A DNA stretch of 64,000 nt from Fennellomyces sp. T-0311. Its lineage: Eukaryota > Mucoromycota > Mucoromycetes > Mucorales > Lichtheimiaceae. The notes under the pieces were generated by a model, which saw nothing but the letters and a program-made list of their open reading frames with translations, was not told the origin of the DNA and searched no databases. The stretch covers positions 310,001-374,000 of the forward strand of contig JALLLT010000039.1 of NCBI GenBank assembly GCA_025266875.1, given 5' to 3'. Positions 10,544 through 21,041 of the stretch are shown here, piece after piece; positions within the stretch are counted from its first letter, which is position 1; every line of letters begins with the position of its first letter. Made by a program: the position numbers and the translations under genes.

Positions 10544-12601
10544 ATGTCTTCGTTAGTAGCTTCTCCCGACACAGCCATTAATGAAAGTAAGGTTATTCAA
10601 TACGGAAATATATGGGCCGCTTATCATAATAACACGGAAACATTAAGAATTGGAAAAATACTTCGCGTCCGTAGAGGAAACGCCAAGCTTGGCCGGTTTT
10701 TACCAATACGACACCGAGTTCTTTTTGAGAAACAGTTATGGCTCGTCTATAGCCTCAGTATGGGCCAAACGCTTTGCCGAAGTTGCCAAAGCGTGTAAAG
10801 TACAGGTATATGATACTGCCACATGCGCCGTGTTGAAACTTCTAATAATAATGAATGGGGAATATAGAAAATTTCAAAGTACCAACCAGAATGGTCTAAA
10901 ATATTACAGGAACTGATTAACAGGGTATGCTCAGTGTCCCTATGGCAGTTGACTACGTACGTATATACATACTAATATAAATCTGCGCGTAGAAAAGTAC
11001 AATTCCGGAAAATGTTGAAATTGAAGACGCGCAACACACAGAAGCCATAGCAATCACAACGCCATCCACTCCAGCGTCAGCACCATCTCGTAAAAGATCC
11101 CGTACATCAACATTCCAAAGCTCGAAAACCGATTCATTGCCTTTGACCGATGAGATCAAAAAGCAGTTTGAGGATGACTTCAAAGCAATGGAGTCCGCAA
11201 AAAAATGGGCCTTGAAGAAGGACAAAGATGGCAACGACATATATTTGGAAGACATCATGTATTCGTATGGTATGGAGTGCGAATATGAGCAGTAGGTTGA
11301 TGTTGACTTTAGTTGGTTCTCCACAATTAATTATGGTTATAGTCCGGTACATTCATTTATTTTTGACGTGAATGACAGCTGTTGGGAGGAGTACGTATCC
11401 AAGGATGATCGACTCACAAAAGAAGATCTTCACAACATTGCATATGCTGGCGCCCCCAGCTTGATGAAGCTTGATCCTTCAATCCAGGAGATTTTCGATA
11501 AGTGTATTGCTGCTGCTGATGCCGTTGAACCAAGTCTATCACTGCAAAAGACCAATGAGGATATTATTGCCGCAATCTGGAAAGCTGTAACTGCGTTTGG
11601 TTTTTTCGATCCCGTTACCCATCCAGACCACGAATGGTTGCAGTTGACTATCTTGGACTATCTTAAGATGTACCGTAATCATTCGCTTGAAGAGATTATT
11701 GCAGCCGGCTCCGAGCTTGATTATATCACACGTTGCTGGAGCAACTTGGATCGTTGCTTTGAGAATGTGGCTACTGTTGGAAGGTATGTTGCATTTCTTG
11801 AATGGTTACTTCCTTGCTATATTTCATGGATGTTTTGCTAATTAAGAGGGAAATTAAGGGATCGCACAAGTGTGTCAACTTTGGTACGAAACAATGATAA
11901 CCGGAAAGTCAGTGGTCAAAAACCCATTGACAAACAGCAGCAATCAATCCGTCCCGATTTTCTTTTGATAAGAGATGGCGTAGAGTACGCGTGCGGTGAA
12001 TGTGGGAAAGATGATGCTGGCGGTATCGGAAAAAAAGAAATTGTCGAGCGAGGATTGCATGTGCCCAAAGTTTCAAAGGATATCTTCAATCGCGCTCTGT
12101 CCAGAGGGAAGAATTCGATATCACTAGCTCGCAAAATCAAAGTGGTTGCATTAAATGAGAATTGTAAGTCAATTCAGGATACTTTTTTTATCGCCATTTG
12201 TAATATAGTTACATATCTTCGTATGTAAAATATTATAGCAACGAGGATGGAAATGTCGATTCTGGATTGTCCCGGTGGTTATGTGTGTAGACTACGTACA
12301 ACAGACGAGTACGAAATACCTGTTTCGCCCAATATGATTACTGCTGGATTGTTTCCAATCCTTACATTGACGCTTCAAGCCAAGGTACATATATAGTTCA
12401 CTTATTCGGATTATATGTGTAATATCATCTAACCTTTTGGTTTTTTAGGCAATTGTGATCGAGACAATGGAAGCCTTAACAAAGCATAAAAAAAGCAAGG
12501 AAGTCAGCACGCCTACATTCACCCATACAAGAAAAAATGGTTCCACGATCCGCATACCTCCTTCGATAATTGTAAATCAAAAAAGGTCAAAAACTGCGTA
12601 A
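10544..12601 (+). CDS. 533-aa orphan-family protein with possible nuclease-like motif
   Basis: I join eight exons: 10544-10586, 10648-10805, 10880-10924, 10993-11291, 11343-11783, 11847-12163, 12239-12384 and 12449-12601. All seven introns are GT-AG and preserve the frame, giving 533 aa with no stop, so the gene looks intact. I recognise the general type from Mucorales as an expanded family without assigned function, but cannot name it. Visible parts are a Ser/Thr-rich linker with a basic NLS-like RKRSR at residues 115-119; a helical middle (FIFDVNDSCWEEY onward); and RPDFLLIRDGVEYACGECGK at about 364-383. That stretch resembles the PD..(D/E)xK nuclease signature, but the spacing (Glu380, Lys383) is not canonical. 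Then come ERGLHVPKVSKDIFNRAL and DCPGGYVCRLRTTDEYEIP. A LINE remnant lies downstream. Function unknown. Confidence 0.7.
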
Positions 12602-13039
12602 CATATGTGCTATTATTATCTGAATCGCAGCATATACTGTTTACCAATTTACTGAGACCTAATTTTATCTACTTAAAGCTACGTGTACTACCCAGTCCCT
12701 GCAACCTTTATAAACATGCATTTGAGATTGCTCGTTCTTAGTGCCACAAGAAAGGATTAATCAAATTAGTAACTTTTTAAAATGAGTGCAAGGAGATTAT
12801 ATTTATCGAGCGTTATAGAGATGTAGCATAGATTATTCATTAAGGAAACACCGATATATGTAACAAGGACCCTCGGCTCAAACGGTCAATTCCTTTATGC
12901 TAAGACTTTGGCCTTATCCTTTCACCATCTCCGCTCATGTATAGGGCAAACATGCATCTGACAGAACACTTTTGATGTGATCGAAAGTTTGGAATTCACA
13001 TAAAGTTGGGTAAGCTTATTATACATTGTCGTGCGTATA
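12602..13039. other. Intergenic interval
   Basis: AT-rich sequence of about 440 bp between the orphan-family gene and the 3' end of the LINE fragment. I see no open frame, RNA gene or repeat worth naming. Confidence 0.5.
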
Positions 13040-14525
13040 TAGTTCAAAAGTTATAATTTATTGCTGGGAGATATTGGACCTGCTCCTATAGGTATTAGGT
13101 CGCCCCCTTGCGGTACGTATGTTTGTTGGAATATTACGGAGAGAGTAGTGTACCATACTTTGAAAAAACCATAAGGTGAAAAAAAAGCTGGTCGGTGTAG
13201 AGGAAGATGATAGACAACGGGGATCACTATTTTGTACTAGATTTATGACTTTCGGGAATTACACATATCATGTGTGCTTTCCGTATGCCGGTTCAGCCAG
13301 TTCTTGGGTCTTGTTGCCATTACTTGTGTCACTATTTTGATCGTCGGCATTCGGATGGATCAGTTTGTCGATCTGATGTAGAGTTTGGAGCAGTGCGGCC
13401 AAACTTTCTCCCATTTACCACGGGCAAGCCGACGTCAGATCGCGGGAGGCAGTTCATAATGTACCCAATTGGGTGTGTGTCCGCGGCCAACTCGGGTATG
13501 TTGCCGAATACTGCTAGCAGTTCTTGCATTTGTGGTTCCGCGAGCGGGCAAGTGACAAAGTGACTTCGCTTAGCCTTGGCATGTCCACAAGGGCAGTCTG
13601 GCAGTTTGTTTGTCGGTGGAAGCCAGTGGAGTCTCCAATTGATGAGGCGACGTCGATCGTTCGCTGATGTTTCCAAATACAAAATCGGACCGATCATTCG
13701 TGTCGGCCTTAGACAACGTACGGTGATGGATGCTTTAGCTCTTGTCGCAGACTCCTCATCTCGGTTGCTGTCTATTGCTTCTTGTAACGGGTACTTTGGT
13801 GGAGTTGGCCCTCTTAGCAACTTATTAAGCTGTTGGCTGATAGGATTGGACGATGCCAATCGCCGCCATTGTTGATCGTAGGAATTCTTCTTTCCTTTGG
13901 ACAGGATTGAGAGCTCTACTGTACGGACCATGATTGACAATGGTAGCGATTGTAGACGTGTGGTGAACTTGAGCTGGAGAGCACGTGTACGATGATGCAT
14001 TGATGGTAAACCCGCCATTGCCATCAAGATATTTGTCGGGGAGTGCGTTGACTTATTCCGGTTTCGGGCCATCTTGATACATCCCGCCTGTGCCTGCTCT
14101 AGTTTATCCATTTGTTTCACCGTGAGTGCAGCAATGGCGATACCATATTCGAGTACCGGACGTACGAAGGATCGGTAGGTGCGTATTGCTGGCCAAAGGC
14201 CAATGCCGTATTGGTGTATACCAAGTTGACGAAGCAGTGCCATGCTACCTGTTGCCTTCGATATGCGTTGGCTGATCAGTAGATCAAGATCTAAACCATG
14301 GCATGTGAATGGGAGTCCGAGATATTGGAAGCTTGTAACTTTGTTGAGCGGGGTGTCGTAGATCTGGTAACACCTGGGCCTTGGCTGACTGCTGTTGCTT
14401 GTCGGTGGCTCAATGATTACACATTTCCCTGGTTGCCATTGTAGCCATATTCTTTTGAGTGCAACTCTGCAATCTTCAGCAGGTGTTCCATATCTTGTGA
14501 GGAGCCTCGTGCGTATATAATATCA
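13040..14525 (-). mobile_element. 5'-truncated LINE (non-LTR retrotransposon) fragment
   Basis: The minus strand is open from about 14495 to the TAG at 13332. The start reads MEHLLKIAELHSKEYGY and continues QIYDTPLNKVTSFQYLGLPF, RTYRSFVRPVLEYGIAIAAL and LINWRLHWLPPTNKLPDCPC. It ends with a Cys/His cluster (CPCGH...CP). This is the thumb/C-terminal part of a non-LTR reverse transcriptase. The catalytic core, including the YADD box, lies beyond the 5' break near 14525, so the copy cannot move by itself. The sequence after the stop (about 13330-13040) would be the 3' UTR. Its last part (13050-13215) recurs at 42868-42990 and 54660-54835. Confidence 0.8.
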
Positions 14526-14913
14526 TTTCGCATGTAAAGTATTCGTTGTACTTTGCAAACGTTGAGTCCAACATAAATTTGTACAGAATGCTTTCAGTCC
14601 CTATTGTGCATACGTACGTTCTGCCAGATCGAAAACAGCAAGAGTACAAAAAGGATAAAGTCAATGAGACTCGAAAGAAGATTACTTTTGCTATTATGAC
14701 AGTTTACTCTATCCATTGATAATGGCAATAGTGAACAATCCAGTCAAATACTTTTGAATCAAGTGCGACTTCCAAGCAGAAATTAAAAAAAAACACGAAA
14801 CGTTAGATAGTCTCACTTTATTACTAAAGTGTCTGTGCGCCTATTAACTCGACGGCAACGAAGATTTAAAGTAAATCATGCTCAGTACCAGCAAGTTCCC
14901 CGCTATGGTCTTG

Positions 14914-15450
14914 CTAAGCATGGGATACGGGTTGTGCAACATCTGCACCTGTACCCTCCCCCTCATCCGCGCTATTGTCTTGTTGAGCAGTATCAGATGC
15001 TAGCTCTCCATCACTCGGACGGGGCTTGTCAAGTTCAGGCACATCATTGTGGAACAAATACGTCAAGAACGACTCATAATTATGAATGCATCCTTCATTG
15101 AAAAGACGTTGATAAGCTTTGGCTTCGTCAGCCAATCGACCGCTTTGATTCTGCAATCGATAAGTAAAGTTTCGACTTTCCTTTTCTCCGATGGATTGAA
15201 GAAACTGTAGTCGCTCTTTTCTTGTCAACGTCTTGCCCATGGCGTAGACTTCGAAATACAGTTTGTTCAGACGGTGCATCGTCGCAAATGTGTAGATCGT
15301 GTTGCCTTGCCGCTTCGCTTTCGGTGTTTGGGTAGATGTCTTTGTGGTGACTTTGCTGATAGCAGCCTTGGTTTGCTTCTTTCTGGTGACTAGGACCCCG
15401 AGCGCCTCTTCTTGTTGGTAACCTGTGGGTTGACGTTTGCGAAACTTCAT
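14914..15450 (-). CDS. Hypothetical protein, 178 aa
   Basis: A single open frame of 178 codons that I do not recognise. The N-terminal third is basic (MKFRKRQPTG, RKKQTKAAISK, TPKAKRQG). The middle is helical and charged (MHRLNKLYFEVYAMG, TRKERLQFLQSIGEKES, GRLADEAKAYQRLF). The C-terminus is acidic and low in complexity (SDGELASDTAQQDNSADEGE). No signal peptide or membrane segment is visible. It lies on the same strand as the LINE fragment, 390 bp upstream of it, and divergently to alpha-SNAP. It could be an orphan host gene or the remains of a mobile element. The composition looks more protein-like than chance, but no homologue is known to me. Confidence 0.4.
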   Translation of the reverse strand: MKFRKRQPTGYQQEEALGVLVTRKKQTKAAISKVTTKTSTQTPKAKRQGNTIYTFATMHRLNKLYFEVYAMGKTLTRKERLQFLQSIGEKESRNFTYRLQNQSGRLADEAKAYQRLFNEGCIHNYESFLTYLFHNDVPELDKPRPSDGELASDTAQQDNSADEGEGTGADVAQPVSHA

Positions 15451-15871
15451 CTTGAGTCGGACGAACGAAGCAACATGGCAATCGCTCGCTGGACTTTATA
15501 GATGCGTTGTGCGCCATTGTTTGCTGTTAAGAACTTGGATGATAATATGCGTATACAAAGAATGTTGCTTATCAAATCCAAATGAATATTCATTGTTTGA
15601 CGAGGTACACCGAAAAGATCGGCGGGTGGTACCACGACGGATGGTAGCACTATTGAAAGAGCCCATATAGATTTTTACGTAATAAGCAAGGATCCCTCTG
15701 TAAATCGGATATGCTTTTTGTGGATAGCGTTTCGACGGTGAGAACCTGCTACGGTCACCAATGCATTGGTTTTGCCATGGCAACTGTAAGAGAAACTGCC
15801 GGTCCAACTTGTTTTAAAATCCAGCACGTACACCGAGGCATTTTGGGCTCCTTTTAACAAAAAGTGACATT

Positions 15872-17041
15872 ATGGTAGCAGCATCCGAACAGCAAGCCCG
15901 CGATTTGATCGCTCAAGCACAAAAGAAGTTAAAGTCTTGGTCATTCTTTGGACCATCGAACAAATTCGAAGATGCGGCCGAATTGTATGAAAAGGCCGGA
16001 AACATGTACAAATTGGCCCAACAATGTAACCTCTCCAGTGCTCTTTTTTAAGGAAAAAACATTACTAATAAGTAAAAAAACAACAACAATAGGGTCGTTG
16101 GCTGGGGATGCCTTCATAGACGCAGCCAAACTTTTCCAAAAAGCCAACGGTGCCAAGTTTGACGGATCGAGAGCTTACGAGAATGCAGCAAAGTGCTACA
16201 AACGCCACGATCCCCGAGGTAAAAGAAAAACAACCATGGAGAAACTACATCTAAAGCAAATAAATTAAAGCTGCCGTGAACGCACTCAAGGAAGCTATTC
16301 AACTTGACCAAGAAGGCGGCAACTTCCGACAAGCAGCACGGCATTATCAGGAAGCAGCTGAGCTTTTGGAGACCGATTTAGATGATCCAAAGGGTGCTTA
16401 TGATGCATATGGACATGCAGCCGAGTTGTTTAGCGCGGATGAATCGCCAGCGTAAGTGTTCTTTTTGCGGGAACAAAAGAAAGAGTATACTATTTACTCA
16501 TAATGAACTTATAGCATGGCCAACAAGTGTTATCTCAAGGTAGCCCAGATTGCCGCGGATTTGGATATGTACGACGTTGCCATTGAAAAGTTTGAACGCG
16601 TAGCAGCCGCGTCGGTGGATGATGCTTTGCTGAAATGGTCGTTGAAGGAGTACTTTTTGAAGGCAGGATTGTGCCATTTGTGCACCGATGTAAGTGTTGA
16701 AAAAAAGAGTGTTGCGGCCGTTGCGCTGACTTGGCTTGCGTAACAAGGATATGGTACGGTCTCGACAAGCATTGAATAGCTACTGCGGCATGGATATGTC
16801 ATTTGAGCAGACGCGCGAGTATCAGTTATTGAAGGTAAGCACAGCAAGCGGATGATCGATGCATGCTGGGGGTTGACGTGTATCTGCGTATTAGGGCGTG
16901 ATGGATGCCATTGACAATGGCGACGTGGAGCAGTTCACGCAGGTAGTATACGACTATGACAAGTTGACCAAGCTGGATAGCTGGAAAACAGCCATTCTGC
17001 TCAAAATCAAAAAGAGCATTGACCAAGACGACCTTCGCTAA
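15872..17041 (+). CDS. SEC17: Alpha-SNAP, vesicular fusion protein Sec17
   Basis: Six exons (15872-16025, 16093-16218, 16271-16451, 16515-16689, 16748-16834, 16895-17041) give 289 aa, close to yeast Sec17 and animal alpha-SNAP. The protein begins MVAASEQQARDLIAQAQKKL and continues with TPR-like helical pairs: FEDAAELYEKAGNMYKLA, GDAFIDAAKLFQKANG, FRQAARHYQEAAELLE and AIEKFERVAAASVDDALLKW. The conserved C-terminus KLDSWKTAILLKIKKSI is present, followed by the acidic DQDDLR end. The family binds assembled SNARE bundles and recruits the ATPase NSF/Sec18 to disassemble them after membrane fusion. It is cytosolic and peripheral on membranes. The exon phases agree throughout. The formyltransferase gene converges on it, with stops 120 bp apart. 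Confidence 0.93.
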
Positions 17042-17159
17042 ACCCATTCTACTTGTTCATACACGTTTCTTTTTCCATTCCCCATCTATATGTAACCCTA
17101 TATATATATACATTTGTATCAGTTTGATTCAAGAGTTTCTATTAAAGCAAGTTTCATGA

Positions 17160-18797
17160 CTAATCGCGACCACGGCCTGTCTTTACGTTATAGAGGCGCT
17201 CAAAGTCCTTCTTGCGCATCTTCATTTTTCGTCGGATAGACTTGGTATATTCCTCGCGGCGTTTGGTGACTCTGACGCCACTCATACCGGGATGGATCTC
17301 ATCTTCCGTAAAGTAACCGAATTGGCCCGTGTGATCGCGAATTTCGTATCCATTGACAAAGTCGCGGGCTGTGATGGCGTTGCTGCCTTCGGCCTTGATA
17401 TGGGTCACAGCCACCGGATTGCCATCGGCACAAGACACGTGCAGCGTCTGGCTTTGGTCATCGTAAACAAACGTGCCTGGTTCCGGGGCAGGATCCATGT
17501 CGTACATTGGGGACCTTTCCGGGATAAACATGTTGAGTAGTTGCATGGAAATATGGCGTTGCTTGATCTTTTTGGATCGTTTGATGCGTGAAAACGTAAA
17601 TATGGTGCGTAGTGGATACTGTAACGAAGGGGTTCAGCCAAAATAGACGTGAGGAAAGACGGGCTGCTTACTTGGTCACTGATGGCACGGCTCAATTGTT
17701 CCACTTGCCATGCTTCCATTTCCGAGAAATCAATTTCGGACCACTCTTTCTTGATCTTTGGGGCGGACGTCACCTGAGACAAATCCTGGACTTGGGCATG
17801 TTTCTTTAAGCCGTTAGATCTTGGCTCTACACCGCAAATAACCCACGTACTTTGTACTCTTCAAAATTACGTAATGTGTCCATGAGAAGCCTGCTTCCCA
17901 TATTCCCCAATTTTTCCTTTAGATCTCGATAGTTTGGTGCAACAATGCCGCTGATATCCTAAAAGGAGTAACGCGTTAATAAAGGCTATCTCTCTCGCTC
18001 CCTTTCGCTATACCCGGATTTGAGTTTTACCAGAGTCTTTTGCGCAAGTATCCGACCGGCATCGAACTTTTTGTCATCGAGCTCTTGTACGGTGACGCCC
18101 GTTACATCATCGCCCGACAGAATGGTGTGCTGAATAGGCGCTGCTCCTCTGAACTTAGGCAGCAGCGATGGATGGACATTGACTGCTCCGTGCTTCAACC
18201 CGTGAATGATCTCGGAGGGAACAAAGTACCCGAATGAAACCACAACACCTAAATCGTAATCCTTTCCAGGGAGCTAATTTGTTTGGGGTGAGCTACATCC
18301 ACGCGCACCCCTGAGCGTGGCTTACCTTCCAGCCGTCCAGTGTTTTGGCATTTGCGGGCGTGTGATGAACAGGAATACCATATATTTCAGCAAGACCCTT
18401 GGTAGGACCTGTTGAATGTCCTCGTTAGCGCGCCTATTTTCTTTTTTTCAACGGCAAACGTATGCTTTACTGGCTGTGAGATTCTTTAGTTTTCGACCGG
18501 TTTTTCTATCCGGAGGACAAACAAGGTCGATGCTTTTGATACATGAATCCGGCTTTCCTTTTGCAGGCAGTACTGTTTTAGATTTTTATTCTTCTGTGAG
18601 CATGGGGCCAAAGTACCTTTGTCGGCAATGAGGGCTTTTAAATGTTTGACGGCGAAATCATCGGTGCCAAAGAAAACGACACGGAATCGGTTGTCGGGAC
18701 GAGTTGAATAAAGGTTTGCGTTGCGTAGAAACGAGTAGTTGTGGAAAACGCGTGTTTGACGACGACAGCACAATGTCCAAATTGTTGTCGGCAACAT
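17160..18797 (-). CDS. FMT1: Mitochondrial methionyl-tRNA formyltransferase
   Basis: Seven exons (18797-18617, 18557-18471, 18408-18326, 18273-18031, 17958-17851, 17803-17672, 17618-17160) give 430 aa. After a basic, Ser/Arg-rich presequence that fits mitochondrial import, the catalytic domain starts RFRVVFFGTDDFAVKHLKAL. The formyltransferase signature is clear: GAVNVHPSLLPKFRGAAPIQ followed by DVTGVTVQ, with the Asn and His that contact formyl-tetrahydrofolate. The C-terminal tRNA-binding domain contains FVYDDQSQTLHVSC and ARDFVNGYEI. The enzyme formylates initiator Met-tRNA for mitochondrial translation. About 55 residues beyond the usual family end form a very basic tail (RRKMKMRKKDFERLYNVK), perhaps an extra RNA contact. 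The start codon faces the MUB1-like gene across a 675-bp divergent region. Confidence 0.9.
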
Positions 18798-19472
18798 TAT
18801 GTGTGTTTTTTTTAACCAAGCCGCGATTTTTGTGACACCACAAAAGTATAAAAGATTGTAAGGCCGCAGGCTGCATGGAAGTTCAAGCGGCGTATTACAT
18901 TTGTGTGAACAACGTTAAATCCGCGTGTTCAAGGCTGATCATCGTTCGATTCAGTCCACTTCACGTGTTTGGTCTATCGATTCTTTTTCCGTTGCACTCT
19001 CTTTTTTCCATGGCCACTCGGGATTACAAAACATGCCCCCTTTTTTGAAACGGTCATGCAGGATGAAAAAGGCCTTATGCAGAGGGATGGGCATATCCGC
19101 AGCGGACGGGGACATGAGCGTGGAAAAAGAAAGAGCGCGCTTCGCAGCTTTGAGATTCCTTTTCGAGCAAGCACTCCGCTTGCACCAATGGGGCGCATGA
19201 TGAGCATTCGTTTCAAAGTAAGGGCAGCAGCGGTGCGGTTTGGAAGGACTGATATCATGGCGCTGAGGCAACAGTACGATACAAGAGAGAGAGAAAGAGA
19301 GAGAGAGAGAGGAGCCGGTTGCTGAACGAAGCCGCAGCAGCGAAGGAAGAGCCCCCAAAAAATAGATATTTGTGATGGTCCGACCGGTGAAAAGCCTTTA
19401 AACCTTTCTTTCTTTCTCTCCTCCCTTCCCTCCGCCCCTTTTCCTTTTTTTTTAATCCTCATCAGCTTCATC
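18798..19472. promoter_or_regulatory. Divergent promoter region with GA and pyrimidine tracts
   Basis: This 675-bp stretch separates the start codons of the formyltransferase (leftward) and the MUB1-like gene (rightward), so it should hold both promoters. A GA-rich microsatellite lies at about 19284-19312. A CT-rich tract at about 19403-19455, just before the MUB1-like ATG, looks like a fungal pyrimidine-rich leader. The open frames of up to 203 codons crossing it are of low complexity and I regard them as chance. Confidence 0.5.
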
Positions 19473-20752
19473 ATGCGAGAACCCAACGTGAGCCTGCCCA
19501 GCCAGAACAGAGCCGCCGTCTGCATCACCTCTGCATTGTATGACCGACGAGCACTGGATTGCACCGCCACTCTGCCCATGATCAACTCGCTGACTCATCT
19601 TGCCTATCTCACATCGACCTCACCACGCATTCGAGAAATCCTGGTGTTGGATGGAGGACTTGAACAGCTGGTGGGCATACTCCAGAACCAGCATACGCAT
19701 TCGGGCGATGCACAGGATCTACGTCGATTGTGGCAATGGTCGCTGGCGTTCCAATGCGTGGTCAACATTGGGGTGCGTGGGACGGAACAGATTCGTACCC
19801 GAGTGGTTGAGGCGGGCATGATTACGATCGTGCTCAAGGTGCTCCAGAACTTTCTGCAAGCGCTTGAAGTTGTGAAGGATGAACAGAAGCAGCGAGACCA
19901 GCCTCAGCAGCAGCAACGCAAGAGCATTGAAAAGCTGTTTCCACTGGATCGACGCAGCGGGTTAGGAGGTAGATATATACGCATACAGAAAACAGAAATA
20001 ACAAACAAAAAGCTAATTTGGAACCAGGATTGCAACTTGAACCGAACGATGAAGATGCGTGTCGATCGCAACCGCATTCGCACTCCAATAATCAGCCATC
20101 CACCCACGTTTCATCATCTATGCACCCGCTGCCGACTCGTCACGCCGCATCAGCTGTTATTCGGAGAAGTACCTTCCCGTATGCCAAAATCAGCCCCGAG
20201 CAACGCCGACGCTCCCGCCGCACTCCTCAGCAACAACAACATCAACAGCCCAACATGGACAATGTGTTTTACCGTGAAGAGGACATTCTCATGTCGCTCC
20301 AGCTGTTGGCCTATCTCTCCAAGTACCCGCACATCCGTCAGCTGTTCTACACAAAGTACGACAGGAATGTGTTTTCCGTCGTGGAACGCTTCACCCACCG
20401 CGTGCATCCGCATTTGATTCAGTACTGGGCCGGAGTCATCATGCGGAATGCCTGTCGCAAGGATGAAACACAGGGCGGAATTCGAAGATGTGCCAACATG
20501 CGCTGCGGAAAATGGGAACAGAAGCCGCGTGAATTCGCCAAATGCCGCCGCTGTCGCAAGGCCAAATATTGCAGCAAAGCGTGCCAGAGCGTTGCCTGGG
20601 GCGACGGCCATCGTTGGTGGTGTGTCGAACGCTCCTCTTCCTCCTCCTCTGCTGCCCCTCCCCAGCAACAACAGCAACCCACCCCCGTCACAAGCTCCTC
20701 GATAGGCGTCCAGGCCGACACGGACGAATTACTTCAACCTATGCATCATTAG
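19473..20752 (+). CDS. MYND-finger protein, MUB1/SamB type
   Basis: Two exons (19473-19968 and 20028-20752) give 406 aa. The N-terminus (REPNVSLPSQNRAAVCITSA, then INSLTHLAYLTSTSPRIREI) and the segment LWQWSLAFQCVVNIGVRGTE form armadillo-like helices typical of the family. After a Gln/His/Pro-rich linker comes YREEDILMSLQLLAYLSKYP. A MYND zinc finger near residues 330-375 follows, with the Cys/His pattern of CANMRCGKWE, CRRCRKAKYCSKACQ and the final HRWWC. In yeast Mub1 works with the E3 ligase Ubr2 to ubiquitinate Rpn4, and SamB in filamentous fungi affects morphogenesis. The Ser/Gln-rich C-terminus is disordered. Assignment to the family is firm; orthology of function is inferred. Confidence 0.88.
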
Positions 20753-20809
20753 CTCCCGTCCCCCTGGTTTGTCCATTCACACACTCACACGCACACACAG
20801 CACCTTCAT

Positions 20810-20850
20810 CTACACAACAATAACAGCAACAGCAACAGCAACAAACTCAC
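20810..20850. repeat. CAA/CAG microsatellite in the MUB1-like 3' region
   Basis: Short imperfect trinucleotide repeat (AACAGC units) about 60 bp after the stop of the MUB1-like gene, preceded by a CA-rich stretch. It is probably within the 3' UTR. The rest of the 290-bp convergent space to the RGS gene shows AATAAAA-like polyadenylation sequence near 20980 and nothing else. Confidence 0.7.
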
Positions 20851-21041
20851 TCAACAACATCTTCATTAGTATCCATCCCTACCTCCTAACGCTTCCACAT
20901 TATATATTTTACTCTCTATCAGCATATCCCTTCCTTTATTTCGCACCCACGCAACCACCTCACACAAACAACAATTAAGCATAATAAAAAGTGGCCTTGT
21001 ACATACACAGTCTCGCCTGAATTTAGGTTTTTTTGTATTTG

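Noticed and set aside
18974..19585. 203-codon minus-strand ORF between FMT1 and the MUB1-like gene
   Set aside because: It crosses the GA microsatellite and pyrimidine tract, is low complexity, overlaps the MUB1-like coding start and has no recognisable domain.
20150..20677. 175-codon minus-strand ORF
   Set aside because: It is antisense to the MUB1-like second exon, which contains the unmistakable MYND finger.
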